A stretch of DNA of 64,000 bases from JAFMKE01 sp964655225 (GTDB lineage: Bacteria > Bacteroidota > Bacteroidia > Chitinophagales > UBA8649), in the NCBI GenBank assembly GCA_964655225.1, contig CAZZMB010000007.1, forward strand, positions 1 to 64,000, written 5' to 3'. Shown here piece by piece: positions 35,946 to 44,658 of this stretch. The translations under genes were made by a program, and so were the position numbers. Below the pieces are notes generated by a model, which saw only the letters and a program-made list of their open reading frames with translations, was not told the origin of the DNA and made no database searches. Positions within the stretch are counted from its first letter, which is position 1; the number at the start of each line of letters is the position of its first letter.

Positions 35946-36482
35946 TTACCCTTCGAAGCAGGAAAGAACGAGATCTTTTTCAGAAAGCTTCAATTCTTGC
36001 TCAGTTAGCTCCCAGGATATTGCCAGTTTTGGACAGTTATACAATAATCCACCTTCACTCTCTTTATTGTAATAGTTATCACATTTATAACTAAATATTG
36101 CCGTATCACTTAGCACTAAGAAACCATGTGCAAATCCCCGTGGAATAAATAACTGTTTACGATTCTCACCTGAAAGGATAACTGAATAGTGTTTGCCATA
36201 GCTTGTTGACCCTTCTCTTAAATCAACCACTACATCCTGAACTACGCCTTGTAAAACGCGCACTAATTTTGCTTGAGCATACCTACCCTGCTGAAAATGC
36301 AATCCACGCAGCACTCCTTTAGTTGATTTAGATTCATTATCTTGAATAAAATCAATGTCTAAATTTGTACTAGCCTCAAATATTTTTTTATTAAAGCCTT
36401 CATAAAAATACCCTCTATGATCTTGGAAAATAATTGGTTCAATTAACCATAAATCCTTCATTCCTAGCGATGTAAACTTCAT
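35946..36482 (-). CDS. rfbC: dTDP-4-dehydrorhamnose 3,5-epimerase RfbC
   Basis: Third step of dTDP-L-rhamnose synthesis. The cupin core is clear: DHRGYFYEGFNKK, IQDNESKSTKGVLRGLHFQQG with the catalytic His, VDLREGSTSYGKHYSVILS, and IPRGFAHGFLVLSD. 178 aa is normal. It is the last gene of the nucleotide-sugar cluster; rfbB is three genes upstream, whereas rfbA and rfbD are absent from the window. Confidence 0.94.
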   Translation of the reverse strand: MKFTSLGMKDLWLIEPIIFQDHRGYFYEGFNKKIFEASTNLDIDFIQDNESKSTKGVLRGLHFQQGRYAQAKLVRVLQGVVQDVVVDLREGSTSYGKHYSVILSGENRKQLFIPRGFAHGFLVLSDTAIFSYKCDNYYNKESEGGLLYNCPKLAISWELTEQELKLSEKDLVLSCFEG

Positions 36483-36483
36483 T

Positions 36484-37236
36484 TTATAATACTTTATTCT
36501 TCAATTGATCTTGCTGAATCAAATCCATTAAGGATTCACTTTCCAATAGCTTATCTAAATACATGAGTTGCGTTGGATTATGTAAATCAGTTCCAACGAA
36601 ATCAATCATTTTTTCACGAATTAAATGCTCCCCTACCTTTTGAGCTACAGGACCATAACCTCCCACCAAAGAAAATAAGTTAAGCTGAAACAAAACTCCC
36701 GAATCTTTGAGTGCTTTTAACTTAGATAAATTCTTGTCAGCCATATAATTATAACGCTCAGGATGAGCTAAGATAGGCTTAAATCCATCCACTCCTAAGT
36801 TAAAGATCACCGTTTCCCCATTTGTTGGTCGGAACATATAAGAAAATTCAAACAATATATAATTGTCCCCAAATGGCATTAAATCCTTTTGATTAATTAA
36901 ATCTTCAAAATGTCCATCCAAATAATATTCGGAAGAGCATTTTAGCTCAATGTCTACCTTGTTTTTTTCTAAATAATTATTGAGGCTATCCGCACCCTTT
37001 TGGATGATACTGGTGGTATTGTCATATCCTCCACTCATGATGTGAGGCGTGGTAATCAATTTTGAAAAACCAATATCTTTTAAGCTTGAAATCATTTCCA
37101 AAGACTGTTCATTGGATTTTGAACCATCATCAATACCGGGTATCAAATGCGAATGCATATCTACACCAATGTCGGATAGATCGCTCAGGATCTGTTTAGG
37201 TTTTGATTTAAATAAGTCTTTTAAAATACTAAACAC
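36484..37236 (-). CDS. Tyrosine-protein phosphatase, CpsB/CapC-like PHP family
   Basis: Metal-dependent PHP-fold phosphatase that in Gram-positive bacteria dephosphorylates the capsule tyrosine kinase. Metal ligands are in VDMHSHLIPGIDDGS, TTPHIM, CSSEYYLDGHF, LAHPERYNYM and VGTDLHN. 250 aa is normal. Its place 1 nt from rfbC in a polysaccharide cluster supports a role in chain-length or export control, although the partner tyrosine kinase (Wzc) is not in the window. Confidence 0.88.
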   Translation of the reverse strand: MFSILKDLFKSKPKQILSDLSDIGVDMHSHLIPGIDDGSKSNEQSLEMISSLKDIGFSKLITTPHIMSGGYDNTTSIIQKGADSLNNYLEKNKVDIELKCSSEYYLDGHFEDLINQKDLMPFGDNYILFEFSYMFRPTNGETVIFNLGVDGFKPILAHPERYNYMADKNLSKLKALKDSGVLFQLNLFSLVGGYGPVAQKVGEHLIREKMIDFVGTDLHNPTQLMYLDKLLESESLMDLIQQDQLKNKVL

Positions 37237-37240
37237 ATCT

Positions 37241-38224
37241 TTATTTATAGGATTCGATGGTTATTGGTAGTCCATCTTTGAAACTAAACAAAGGTCGATA
37301 TCCTAATAGTTCCTTAGCTTTTAAAATATCTGCTAAGGAATTCTTTACATCACCTTTCCGACTTTCTCTGTGAATTGCTTCTTGCTTGCTTTCTAAGGAT
37401 TCTCTAATAGAATTATATAAGTAATTGACTGAATAATTCTCTCCATAGGCTATGTTGTAGATTTGTCCGAAAGCTTGCTCATTTTCACATAACATAGCCC
37501 GAATATTTGCTTGGACCGCATTTTCTACAAAAGTAAAATCTCGAGTTTGCTCGCCATCTCCATCTATGTAAACAGGACTTCTACTTTTTAACTTATCAAT
37601 AAAAATTGGAATTACGGCGGCATAAGGTCCAGAAGGATCTTGCCTTGGTCCAAAAACATTAAAGTAACGCAAACCAATAATTTTCATTCCATAAGTCAGC
37701 CCAAATACCTTTGCATAAAGTTCATTCGTATACTTGGAGACTGCATAAGGAGAAAGTGGATCACCAATTTTATCTTCAAATTTTGGCAATGACTTTTCTG
37801 TGCCATAAACCGAAGAGGAACTAGCAAATACAATTTTACTCACTTGGCAGTCTTTTGCTGCTATCATCATGTTTAAAAATCCATCTACATTGATTGAATT
37901 TGTACGAGCGGGGTCTTTGATAGATCGAGGAACAGAACCCAATGCAGCCTGATGAGATAGATAATCTATGCCTTCACAGGCGTGCAAGCAGGTTGCAGTA
38001 TCCGTGATATCTCCTTCAATAAATTCAAAATTTGGATGGCCTTCCCATTCTTGAATGTTGGAATAATTTCCTGTAATCAAATTGTCCAATACGCGAACAA
38101 GACCGGCCTTGTTTTTAAGTAAGTAGGCCACGATGTGCGAACCAATAAATCCTGCTCCACCAGTAACCAAAAACGTCTTGTCTTCAATACTACCTTCATG
38201 ATATTTATTTTGGTACATCTCCAT
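37241..38224 (-). CDS. UDP-N-acetylglucosamine 4-epimerase-like SDR (WbpP/TviC type)
   Basis: Extended SDR that interconverts UDP-GlcNAc(A) and UDP-GalNAc(A). VTGGAGFIGSHIVAYLL is the NAD motif; LDNLITGNYSNIQEW, HQAALGSVPRSIKDP, ASSSSVYG, SPYAVSKYTNEL and LRYFNVFGPRQDPSGPYAAVIP match WbpP/TviC rather than GalE. The start is set at the ATG at 38224 (2 nt after the rfbB stop); the ATG at 38218 is also possible. The longer frame to 38296 would overlap rfbB by 71 bp and is rejected. It pairs in function with the WbpO-like dehydrogenase at 39280-40569. Confidence 0.88.
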   Translation of the reverse strand: MEMYQNKYHEGSIEDKTFLVTGGAGFIGSHIVAYLLKNKAGLVRVLDNLITGNYSNIQEWEGHPNFEFIEGDITDTATCLHACEGIDYLSHQAALGSVPRSIKDPARTNSINVDGFLNMMIAAKDCQVSKIVFASSSSVYGTEKSLPKFEDKIGDPLSPYAVSKYTNELYAKVFGLTYGMKIIGLRYFNVFGPRQDPSGPYAAVIPIFIDKLKSRSPVYIDGDGEQTRDFTFVENAVQANIRAMLCENEQAFGQIYNIAYGENYSVNYLYNSIRESLESKQEAIHRESRKGDVKNSLADILKAKELLGYRPLFSFKDGLPITIESYK

Positions 38225-38225
38225 A

Positions 38226-39272
38226 TTAAGAATTATATTGTTTAATGTAATAGTTTTTATATGTTCCGGAGGTAACATTACCCAACCATTCCTCATTTTC
38301 CAAATACCAGTCTATTGTTTTTTCTAAACCCTCCACAAACTGAACTGAAGGCTCAAAGCCTAACTCTTTTTGGATCTTACTTGCATCTATAGCATATCGC
38401 AAATCGTGACCAGGCCTATCTTTTACAAAGGTTATCAGTTGCTCATTTGTGCCCGGATCTCTTTGAAGTTTCTTATCCATTAACCTGCATAAGGTCTTTA
38501 CTAATTCAATATTTTGCCATTCGTTAAAACCACCAATGTTATAGGTTTCTCCTTTTTTACCTTGATGAAAAACCAAATCAATTGCTCTAGCATGGTCAAA
38601 AACCCACAACCAGTCCCTTGTATATTTGCCATTTCCATATATAGGTAAAGGCTGATTATTTTTAATATTATTAATACATAGTGGAATTAATTTTTCCGGA
38701 AACTGATGAGAACCATAGTTGTTACTGCAATTAGAAATTACCACAGGTAATCCGTAGGTGTCATGATAAGCTCTGACGAAATGATCACTGCTTGCTTTTG
38801 ACGATGAATACGGACTATGAGGGTCATAGGACGTCTCTTCGGTAAAAAATCCTGTGTCGCCCAAACTACCATAAACTTCATCCGTGCTGATGTGATAAAA
38901 TAATTTACCCTCAAAAGATTTCCAATGAAATTTAGCAGCGTTTAATAAGTTTACTGTTCCGATTACATTAGTCATGACAAATTCCAATGGATTCGATATC
39001 GAGCGGTCAACATGCGATTCCGCCGCGAGATGAATAACTCCATCGAATAATTCCTTCTCAAACAACTTATGAATAAAGTCCGCATCTACAATGTCTCCTT
39101 TTACAAAATTGTAATTTGGATTATCCTCAATATCTTTGAGATTTTCAAGATTGCCTGCATAAGTCAACTTATCCAAATTATATATCTGATATTCAGGATA
39201 TTTCTTCAAAAACAATCGAACCACATGAGAGCCAATAAAACCAGCTCCTCCTGTTATTAGTATCTTTTTCAT
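38226..39272 (-). CDS. rfbB: dTDP-glucose 4,6-dehydratase RfbB
   Basis: Second step of dTDP-rhamnose and many other deoxysugars: makes dTDP-4-keto-6-deoxyglucose. ITGGAGFIGSHVVRLFL binds NAD; LTYAGNLENL, HLAAESHVDRSI, the catalytic triad in ISTDEVYGSLG and SPYSSSKASSDHFVRAY, and NCSNNYGSHQFPEKLIP are diagnostic. 348 aa is normal. It sits inside the nine-gene nucleotide-sugar run, 7 nt after the WbpO-like gene. Confidence 0.95.
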   Translation of the reverse strand: MKKILITGGAGFIGSHVVRLFLKKYPEYQIYNLDKLTYAGNLENLKDIEDNPNYNFVKGDIVDADFIHKLFEKELFDGVIHLAAESHVDRSISNPLEFVMTNVIGTVNLLNAAKFHWKSFEGKLFYHISTDEVYGSLGDTGFFTEETSYDPHSPYSSSKASSDHFVRAYHDTYGLPVVISNCSNNYGSHQFPEKLIPLCINNIKNNQPLPIYGNGKYTRDWLWVFDHARAIDLVFHQGKKGETYNIGGFNEWQNIELVKTLCRLMDKKLQRDPGTNEQLITFVKDRPGHDLRYAIDASKIQKELGFEPSVQFVEGLEKTIDWYLENEEWLGNVTSGTYKNYYIKQYNS

Positions 39273-39279
39273 ACGTTTT

Positions 39280-40569
39280 TTATAACGACCAATATTCTAA
39301 ACTCTTAATTTTTCCCCTAAAAATACCTTTAATATCTACCAGAATTGAGTTTTCTGTTGTGATATTATCAAAATACGCATCATCGTATGCTAAATACTTG
39401 TCGTGATTAACCGCAACAATTATTGCATCATACTTAGTCTTCACCTCGTCAATTAGCTCAATTCCATATTCTTCTTTCATCTCTGTTTTTTCAGCATAAG
39501 CATCTGTTACATCCACATTAACCGAAAAGCCTTTAAGCTCTTTAATAACATCAATAACTTTTGAATTCCTTATATCCGCTACGTCCTCTTTAAAAGTTGA
39601 TCCCATAACCAAGACTTTAGCGCTAGCAATTTGTTTACCATTCTTGATAAGCTTTTGAACTAAACGTTGAGCAACGTAAGCACCCATGCTGTCGTTAATT
39701 CTTCTACCAGACAAAATCACTTCAGGCTTATATCCTAGACCTATTGCCTTATACGTTAAATAGTAAGGATCTACACCAATACAATGCCCCCCGACCAGGC
39801 CGGGAAAAAACTTTAAGAAGTTCCATTTTGTTCCTGCTGCTTCTAGAACATCAAAGGTATTAATATTCATTTTGTCAAATATCTTAGAAAGCTCATTCAT
39901 CAGAGCGATATTTAGATCTCTTTGGGTATTTTCAATAATTTTTGCAGCTTCAGCAACCTTAATGGTTGTTGCACGATGCACACCAGCTTCGACCACTAGC
40001 TCATATACCTTCGCAATATTATCAAGTGATTCCTCATCGCATCCAGAAACTACCTTTATAATTTTAGTAATAGTATGTTTCTTGTCACCTGGATTGATTC
40101 GCTCAGGGGAATAACCTACCTTGAAATCATTTACAAACTTTAATCCTGACATTTTTTCCAATACAGGAATACAATCTTCCTCGGTACAACCAGGATATAC
40201 TGTAGACTCATAAACTACATAATCCCCCTCAGTTAATGCTTTGCCCACCGTTTCAGAAGCTTTTAAGACTGGTGTTAAATCGGGAACCTTGTGCAAGTCT
40301 ACTGGGGTTGGAACAGCGATAATAAAGAAACTTGCATCTTTCAAATCATCAGGATTAGCGGTGAAATGAATATCAGCTCCTTTAAAGGCTTCTTGTTCAA
40401 GCTCTTGGCTAGGATCCACTCCATTTTTCATCATTTCTATTCGACCAGGATGAATATCAAAGCCAATAACCGAAACACTCTTAGCAAACTCAAGTGCAAT
40501 TGGTAAGCCCACATAACCTAGGCCAATAATTGCTATTTTTTTCTCTTTGTTAAGTAATTCCTTGTACAT
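39280..40569 (-). CDS. UDP-N-acetyl-hexosamine dehydrogenase (WbpO/TviB type)
   Basis: NAD-dependent oxidation of UDP-GalNAc or UDP-GlcNAc to the uronic acid. GLGYVGLPIALEFAKS binds NAD; PTPVDLHKVPDL, YESTVYPGCTEEDC, GYSPERINPGDKKHT and the catalytic Cys in VGGHCIGVDPYYLTY place it in the WbpO/TviB branch. 429 aa is normal. With the WbpP-like epimerase nearby it would make UDP-GalNAcA. UDP-ManNAc dehydrogenase (WecC) is a weaker alternative. Confidence 0.9.
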   Translation of the reverse strand: MYKELLNKEKKIAIIGLGYVGLPIALEFAKSVSVIGFDIHPGRIEMMKNGVDPSQELEQEAFKGADIHFTANPDDLKDASFFIIAVPTPVDLHKVPDLTPVLKASETVGKALTEGDYVVYESTVYPGCTEEDCIPVLEKMSGLKFVNDFKVGYSPERINPGDKKHTITKIIKVVSGCDEESLDNIAKVYELVVEAGVHRATTIKVAEAAKIIENTQRDLNIALMNELSKIFDKMNINTFDVLEAAGTKWNFLKFFPGLVGGHCIGVDPYYLTYKAIGLGYKPEVILSGRRINDSMGAYVAQRLVQKLIKNGKQIASAKVLVMGSTFKEDVADIRNSKVIDVIKELKGFSVNVDVTDAYAEKTEMKEEYGIELIDEVKTKYDAIIVAVNHDKYLAYDDAYFDNITTENSILVDIKGIFRGKIKSLEYWSL

Positions 40570-40572
40570 ATG

Positions 40573-41145
40573 CTATATTTTTGTAACTCTATCTGTTTCT
40601 AATTTATATTCTTCGCCGCTTTCAGGACAAGTAGCAATGCCGTCTTCATTAAATTTTAGCCGGTGACCAAACTCGCTCATCCAACCTATCATTTTTCCCG
40701 GATTTCCCACCCATAACGAGTAGGATGGCACATCTTCGATAATCACTGTTCCAGCACCTATAAAAGCAAATTCACCGATATCATTCCCACAAATAATTGT
40801 TGCATTCGCACCTATACTTGCTCCCCTCCCTACATTTGTGCGCATGAATTGATTTTTTCTATCCACCGCACTTCTAGGATTTATAACATTAGTGAAAACC
40901 ATAGAAGGACCCAAAAATACATCATCTTCACAGACAACTCCAGTGTAGATGGAAACGTTATTTTGAACTTTCACATTATTCCCTAAGACCACATCTGAGG
41001 AAACGACTACATTTTGACCTAAATTACAGTTTTTACCGAGCTTAGCCTTAGGCATTATATGGGTAAAATGCCAAATTTTTGTGCCATGCCCTATTTCACA
41101 ATCTTCATCGATTACTGCAGTTGGATGTGCATAATACGTGCTCAT
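40573..41145 (-). CDS. Hexapeptide N-acetyltransferase (WbpD/WlbB-like)
   Basis: Left-handed beta-helix acetyltransferase that in the WbpA-WbpE path acetylates the 3-amino group of UDP-GlcNAc3NA. Repeats run from HPTAVIDEDCEIGHGTKIW through NVSIYTGVVCEDDVFLGPS to IGANATIICGNDIGEFAFIG; the insert MVFTNVINPRSAVDRK and the ending LWVGNPGKMIGWMSEFG are typical of WlbB. 190 aa is normal. The DegT aminotransferase at 43436-44566 is its expected partner, but the WbpB-type oxidoreductase is not in the cluster. Confidence 0.87.
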   Translation of the reverse strand: MSTYYAHPTAVIDEDCEIGHGTKIWHFTHIMPKAKLGKNCNLGQNVVVSSDVVLGNNVKVQNNVSIYTGVVCEDDVFLGPSMVFTNVINPRSAVDRKNQFMRTNVGRGASIGANATIICGNDIGEFAFIGAGTVIIEDVPSYSLWVGNPGKMIGWMSEFGHRLKFNEDGIATCPESGEEYKLETDRVTKI

Positions 41146-41150
41146 ATTTA

Positions 41151-42134
41151 TTACCGTTTATAATTACTAAAATCATTATGATCTTTCTTGTGCAATTCCT
41201 CCTGACTAAGTTGCTTGAAATACTCATATGTCATCGCTAATCCTTCTCTTCTAGACACCTTTGGGCTCCAATTTAAGAACTCTTTAGCTCGACTTATATC
41301 CGGTTGCCTTTGTTTTGGATCATCGATAGGTAAGTCTTTCAAAACGACCTGCTGTTTTGTATTTGTAAGCATTATGATCTCTTCAGCGAACTCTTTGATG
41401 CTAATTTCATCCGGATTACCAATGTTTACAGGTTGAACATGATCACTCAATAATAAACGATAAATTCCTTCAACTAGATCGTCCACATAGCAAAAAGACC
41501 TTGTTTGTGAGCCATCACCAAAGACCGTTATATCTTCCCCACGCAACGCTTGCCCAATGAATGCCGGCAAAGCACGGCCATCATTCAACCTCATTCTTGG
41601 GCCATAGGTATTAAAGATTCTAACTATCCTAGTTTCCACTTTATGATAGGTATGATAAGCCATTGTTAAAGCCTCTTGAAATCTTTTCGCTTCATCATAA
41701 ACACCTCTTGGACCAATCGGATTTACATTGCCCCAATACTCTTCGTTTTGAGGATGAACCTGAGGATCTCCATAAATCTCAGAAGTGGAGGCCACCAGAA
41801 TTCTAGCATTTTTTGCTTTTGCTAAACCCAGACAATTATGTGTTCCTAATGAACTCACTTTTAATGTTTGAATGGGTATTTTTAAATAATCTATAGGACT
41901 TGCTGGAGATGCAAAATGTAAAACATAATCCAAATCTCCGGAAATATGAATAAAGTTAGTTACATCATGGCGGTAAAACTCAAAATTTGGTAGTTTAAAA
42001 AGGTGTTGAATATTTTCCATTCTTCCCGTAATCAAATTATCCATTCCAATTACATAATAACCTTCTTTGATAAATCGATCACACAAATGTGATCCTAAAA
42101 ACCCCGCTGCTCCTGTAACTAATATTTTTTTCAT
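41151..42134 (-). CDS. UDP-glucuronate decarboxylase (UXS type)
   Basis: Converts UDP-glucuronic acid to UDP-xylose. The SDR core has VTGAAGFLGSHLCDRFI, MDNLITGRMENIQHL, HFASPASPIDYLKIPIQTL, STSEIYGDPQVHPQ, GPRGVYDEAKRFQEAL and FNTYGPRMRLNDGRALPAF, which is almost a signature set for UXS. 327 aa is normal. It is downstream of ugd by 3 nt, so UDP-glucose to UDP-GlcA to UDP-Xyl is one step apart in the operon. UDP-Api/Xyl synthase is less likely. Confidence 0.92.
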   Translation of the reverse strand: MKKILVTGAAGFLGSHLCDRFIKEGYYVIGMDNLITGRMENIQHLFKLPNFEFYRHDVTNFIHISGDLDYVLHFASPASPIDYLKIPIQTLKVSSLGTHNCLGLAKAKNARILVASTSEIYGDPQVHPQNEEYWGNVNPIGPRGVYDEAKRFQEALTMAYHTYHKVETRIVRIFNTYGPRMRLNDGRALPAFIGQALRGEDITVFGDGSQTRSFCYVDDLVEGIYRLLLSDHVQPVNIGNPDEISIKEFAEEIIMLTNTKQQVVLKDLPIDDPKQRQPDISRAKEFLNWSPKVSRREGLAMTYEYFKQLSQEELHKKDHNDFSNYKR

Positions 42135-42137
42135 GCG

Positions 42138-43439
42138 CTATGGTCGTCCAATACTAAAATAACTAAACCCTAATTCTTTCACTTGATTTTTTTCATAAAT
42201 ATTTCTACCATCAAAGATAGTTTTGTCTTTTAAATTTTTTGCAAGCTTTTCAAAATCAGGTGTTCGAAACACTGACCACTCTGTAGCTACAATCAAAAAA
42301 TCAGCATTTTCGGTTGCCTCATACATCGATTTACAAAAAGTAACTTTATCTCCAAAAACCGCTTCTACATTATCCATTGCCTCTGGATCATAAGCCATAA
42401 CTTCACAACCTTCCGCCAACAAATTGGTAATTATTTCTAAGGCTGGAGCTTCTCTTATATCATCAGTATTTGGTTTAAATGCCAGCCCCCAAATTGCAAC
42501 TTTTTTACCCTTAATTCCTCCTTGATAAGCTGCTTTAACTCGATTAAAAAACAATTGCTTCTGGTTGGCATTCACATCCATAACCGCATTTAAAATCTTA
42601 AAGTCATAGTCATAGTCTTTTGCAGTTCTTTCTAAAGCTTGCACGTCTTTAGGGAAGCAACTTCCTCCATAACCAATGCCCGCGAACAAGAATCTTTTAC
42701 CAATTCTTTCATCTGAGCCCATTCCCTTTCTTATCATGTCAACATTAGCACCTGTTCTTTCGCACAGATTTGCTATTTCGTTCATGAACGAAATTTTCGT
42801 TGCTAAAAATGAATTAGCCGCATATTTTGTTAACTCAGCAGATCGCTCGTCCATAAAGACCAAAGGATTACCTGACATCACATAAGGCTTATAGAGTCGT
42901 TCCATTATTTTCTTCGCCTTTTCAGAGGAAGTTCCAATAACCACTCGATCAGGTTTCATAAAGTCATCGACAGCAACTCCCTCTCTTAAAAACTCTGGAT
43001 TTGAAACTACATCGAAATCAACAGTAGCATTTTTCGAAATCGCTGCATAAACCAAATCTGCAGTTCCTACAGGCACCGTGCTCTTATCCACGATAACTTT
43101 ATACTCCTTAATCATTGTACCTAGCTTTTCTGCCATGCCTAGCACATAAGATAAATCTGCAGCGCCATCCCCACCTGGAGGTGTTGGTAGTGCTAAAAAA
43201 ACAATATCGGTATTATCAATGGCATATTCCAAATCGGTTGTAAAACTTAGACGACCTTGATCTACATTACGTTCCAATAAAAGTTCGAGTCCTGGCTCAT
43301 AAATAGTACATTCTTTCCTAGTAAGTCTCTCCACTTTATTTTTATCAATATCTACACAGATAACTGAATTTCCTGTCTCAGCAAAACAGGTACCCGAAAC
43401 GAGCCCTACATAACCTGTTCCAATCACACTAATTTTCAT
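42138..43439 (-). CDS. ugd: UDP-glucose 6-dehydrogenase
   Basis: Oxidises UDP-glucose to UDP-glucuronate with two NAD. GTGYVGLVSGTCFAETGN at the N-terminus, PTPPGGDGAADLSYV, STVPVGTADLV, NPEFLREGVAVDDFMKPDR and the catalytic Cys in IGYGGSCFPKDVQAL are all present. 433 aa is normal. The start overlaps the end of the DegT aminotransferase gene by 4 bp, and UXS follows 3 nt later. Confidence 0.95.
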   Translation of the reverse strand: MKISVIGTGYVGLVSGTCFAETGNSVICVDIDKNKVERLTRKECTIYEPGLELLLERNVDQGRLSFTTDLEYAIDNTDIVFLALPTPPGGDGAADLSYVLGMAEKLGTMIKEYKVIVDKSTVPVGTADLVYAAISKNATVDFDVVSNPEFLREGVAVDDFMKPDRVVIGTSSEKAKKIMERLYKPYVMSGNPLVFMDERSAELTKYAANSFLATKISFMNEIANLCERTGANVDMIRKGMGSDERIGKRFLFAGIGYGGSCFPKDVQALERTAKDYDYDFKILNAVMDVNANQKQLFFNRVKAAYQGGIKGKKVAIWGLAFKPNTDDIREAPALEIITNLLAEGCEVMAYDPEAMDNVEAVFGDKVTFCKSMYEATENADFLIVATEWSVFRTPDFEKLAKNLKDKTIFDGRNIYEKNQVKELGFSYFSIGRP

Positions 43440-44566
43440 AACGCTATAAATTCTTTTATTTTATTAATTATATATTCTTGTTGGTCTTCGCCTAATTCTG
43501 TATGCATAGGAAGTGCGAGAACCGATTGGCAAAGATAATCAGTATTGGCAAACTTTCGAGAATCATCTTTATAAGGTAATTGCTCACTTAAGGGAACCGG
43601 GTAATAAATATTACAAGGAATTCCAAATTCGTTGAGATAGGTTTTTAAATCATCCCGATTAACACCCCTAGTTTTAAGTACATATTGATGAAACACATGT
43701 GTAGAATTTTTTACACGCGCTGGAACGACAATCTCATTAACTCCGACCAATAGATGATCATAGTTATTGGCTGCCGCATTACGTGCTTGACAATACTCGT
43801 CCAAATGCCTTAATTTAATCCTTAAAACAGCCGCTTGAATGCTATCTAATCGAGAATTAACTCCAACAAAATCGTGGTAATATTGCTTAGATTGTCCATG
43901 ATTAGCAATAATTCTTAGTTGTTTAGCTAAATCATCATTATTAGTAAAAATCGCTCCACCATCGCCCATACATCCCAAGTTTTTTGAGGGGAAAAATGAG
44001 GTAGTTCCTATATCACCAATTGTTCCTGCTTTTGCTACTCGACCATCTCTAAAAGTATAATCTGCACCAATCGCTTGGGCTGTATCTTCAACTACAAAAA
44101 GTTTATGTTTTTTCGCCAATTGAAGAAGCTCCTCCATTTGACTGCATTGTCCAAACAAATGAACAGGAACAATCGCCTTTGTTTTTGCAGTAATAGCTGC
44201 TTCCAGCTCATCAATAAGAATATCAAAAGTATCGGGATGGACATCTACCAAAACAGGCTTCAATTGCAGCAAAGCAATAATTTCAGCAGTTGCTACATAA
44301 GTGAAATTTGTAGTAATAACCTCATCTCCTGGCTCGAGCCCCAGGGACATCATAGCTAATTGCAATGCATCTGTACCGTTAGCACAAGCAATGACATGCT
44401 TTACATTTAAGTATTTTTCAAGCTCTCTTTCAAACTTTTGAACTTCCGCACCCTTTATATAAGCTGCACTCTCTACGACTTCCAAGATTTTATTATTTAA
44501 CTCAGGCTGTAAATGGCTATGCTGAGTTTTTAAATCCACCATTTGAATCGGTCTCATTGCTTTCAT
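43436..44566 (-). CDS. DegT/DnrJ/EryC1/StrS aminotransferase (WbpE/WlbC-like)
   Basis: PLP sugar aminotransferase giving 3- or 4-amino nucleotide sugars. QMVDLKTQHSHLQPELN at the N-terminus, ACANGTDALQLAMMSLG, VEDTAQAIGADY and the PLP Lys in TTSFFPSKNLGCMGDGGAIF are characteristic; the closest functional type by motif is WbpE/WlbC. 376 aa is normal. The second ATG (44557) is also a plausible start. It is the first gene of the minus-strand nucleotide-sugar cluster; no TAnnTTTG box was found on its strand in 44567-44658. Confidence 0.88.
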   Translation of the reverse strand: MKAMRPIQMVDLKTQHSHLQPELNNKILEVVESAAYIKGAEVQKFERELEKYLNVKHVIACANGTDALQLAMMSLGLEPGDEVITTNFTYVATAEIIALLQLKPVLVDVHPDTFDILIDELEAAITAKTKAIVPVHLFGQCSQMEELLQLAKKHKLFVVEDTAQAIGADYTFRDGRVAKAGTIGDIGTTSFFPSKNLGCMGDGGAIFTNNDDLAKQLRIIANHGQSKQYYHDFVGVNSRLDSIQAAVLRIKLRHLDEYCQARNAAANNYDHLLVGVNEIVVPARVKNSTHVFHQYVLKTRGVNRDDLKTYLNEFGIPCNIYYPVPLSEQLPYKDDSRKFANTDYLCQSVLALPMHTELGEDQQEYIINKIKEFIAL

Positions 44567-44597
44567 GTTTGCATGTAAAGATATTGTTTAAACAGGT

Positions 44598-44605
44598 TAA
44601 ATTTG
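44598..44605 (+). promoter_or_regulatory. -7 box TAAATTTG, distal, before the beta-barrel gene
   Basis: Exact TAnnTTTG 53 nt before the ATG at 44659. An alternative start of transcription to the proximal box at 44647. Confidence 0.45.
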
Positions 44606-44646
44606 TTAAAAGATAAAATAATTCGAGTATAAGAAATGAAAATCAG

Positions 44647-44654
44647 TAAATTTG
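44647..44654 (+). promoter_or_regulatory. Start-proximal TAAATTTG box of the beta-barrel gene
   Basis: Reads TAAATTTG-TTTG-ATG: exact TAnnTTTG 4 nt before the start, predicting a leaderless mRNA. Confidence 0.55.
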
Positions 44655-44658
44655 TTTG

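Noticed and set aside
38224..38296. N-terminal extension of the WbpP-like epimerase
   Set aside because: It would overlap rfbB by 71 bp and has no similarity to the family; ATG at 38224 fits.
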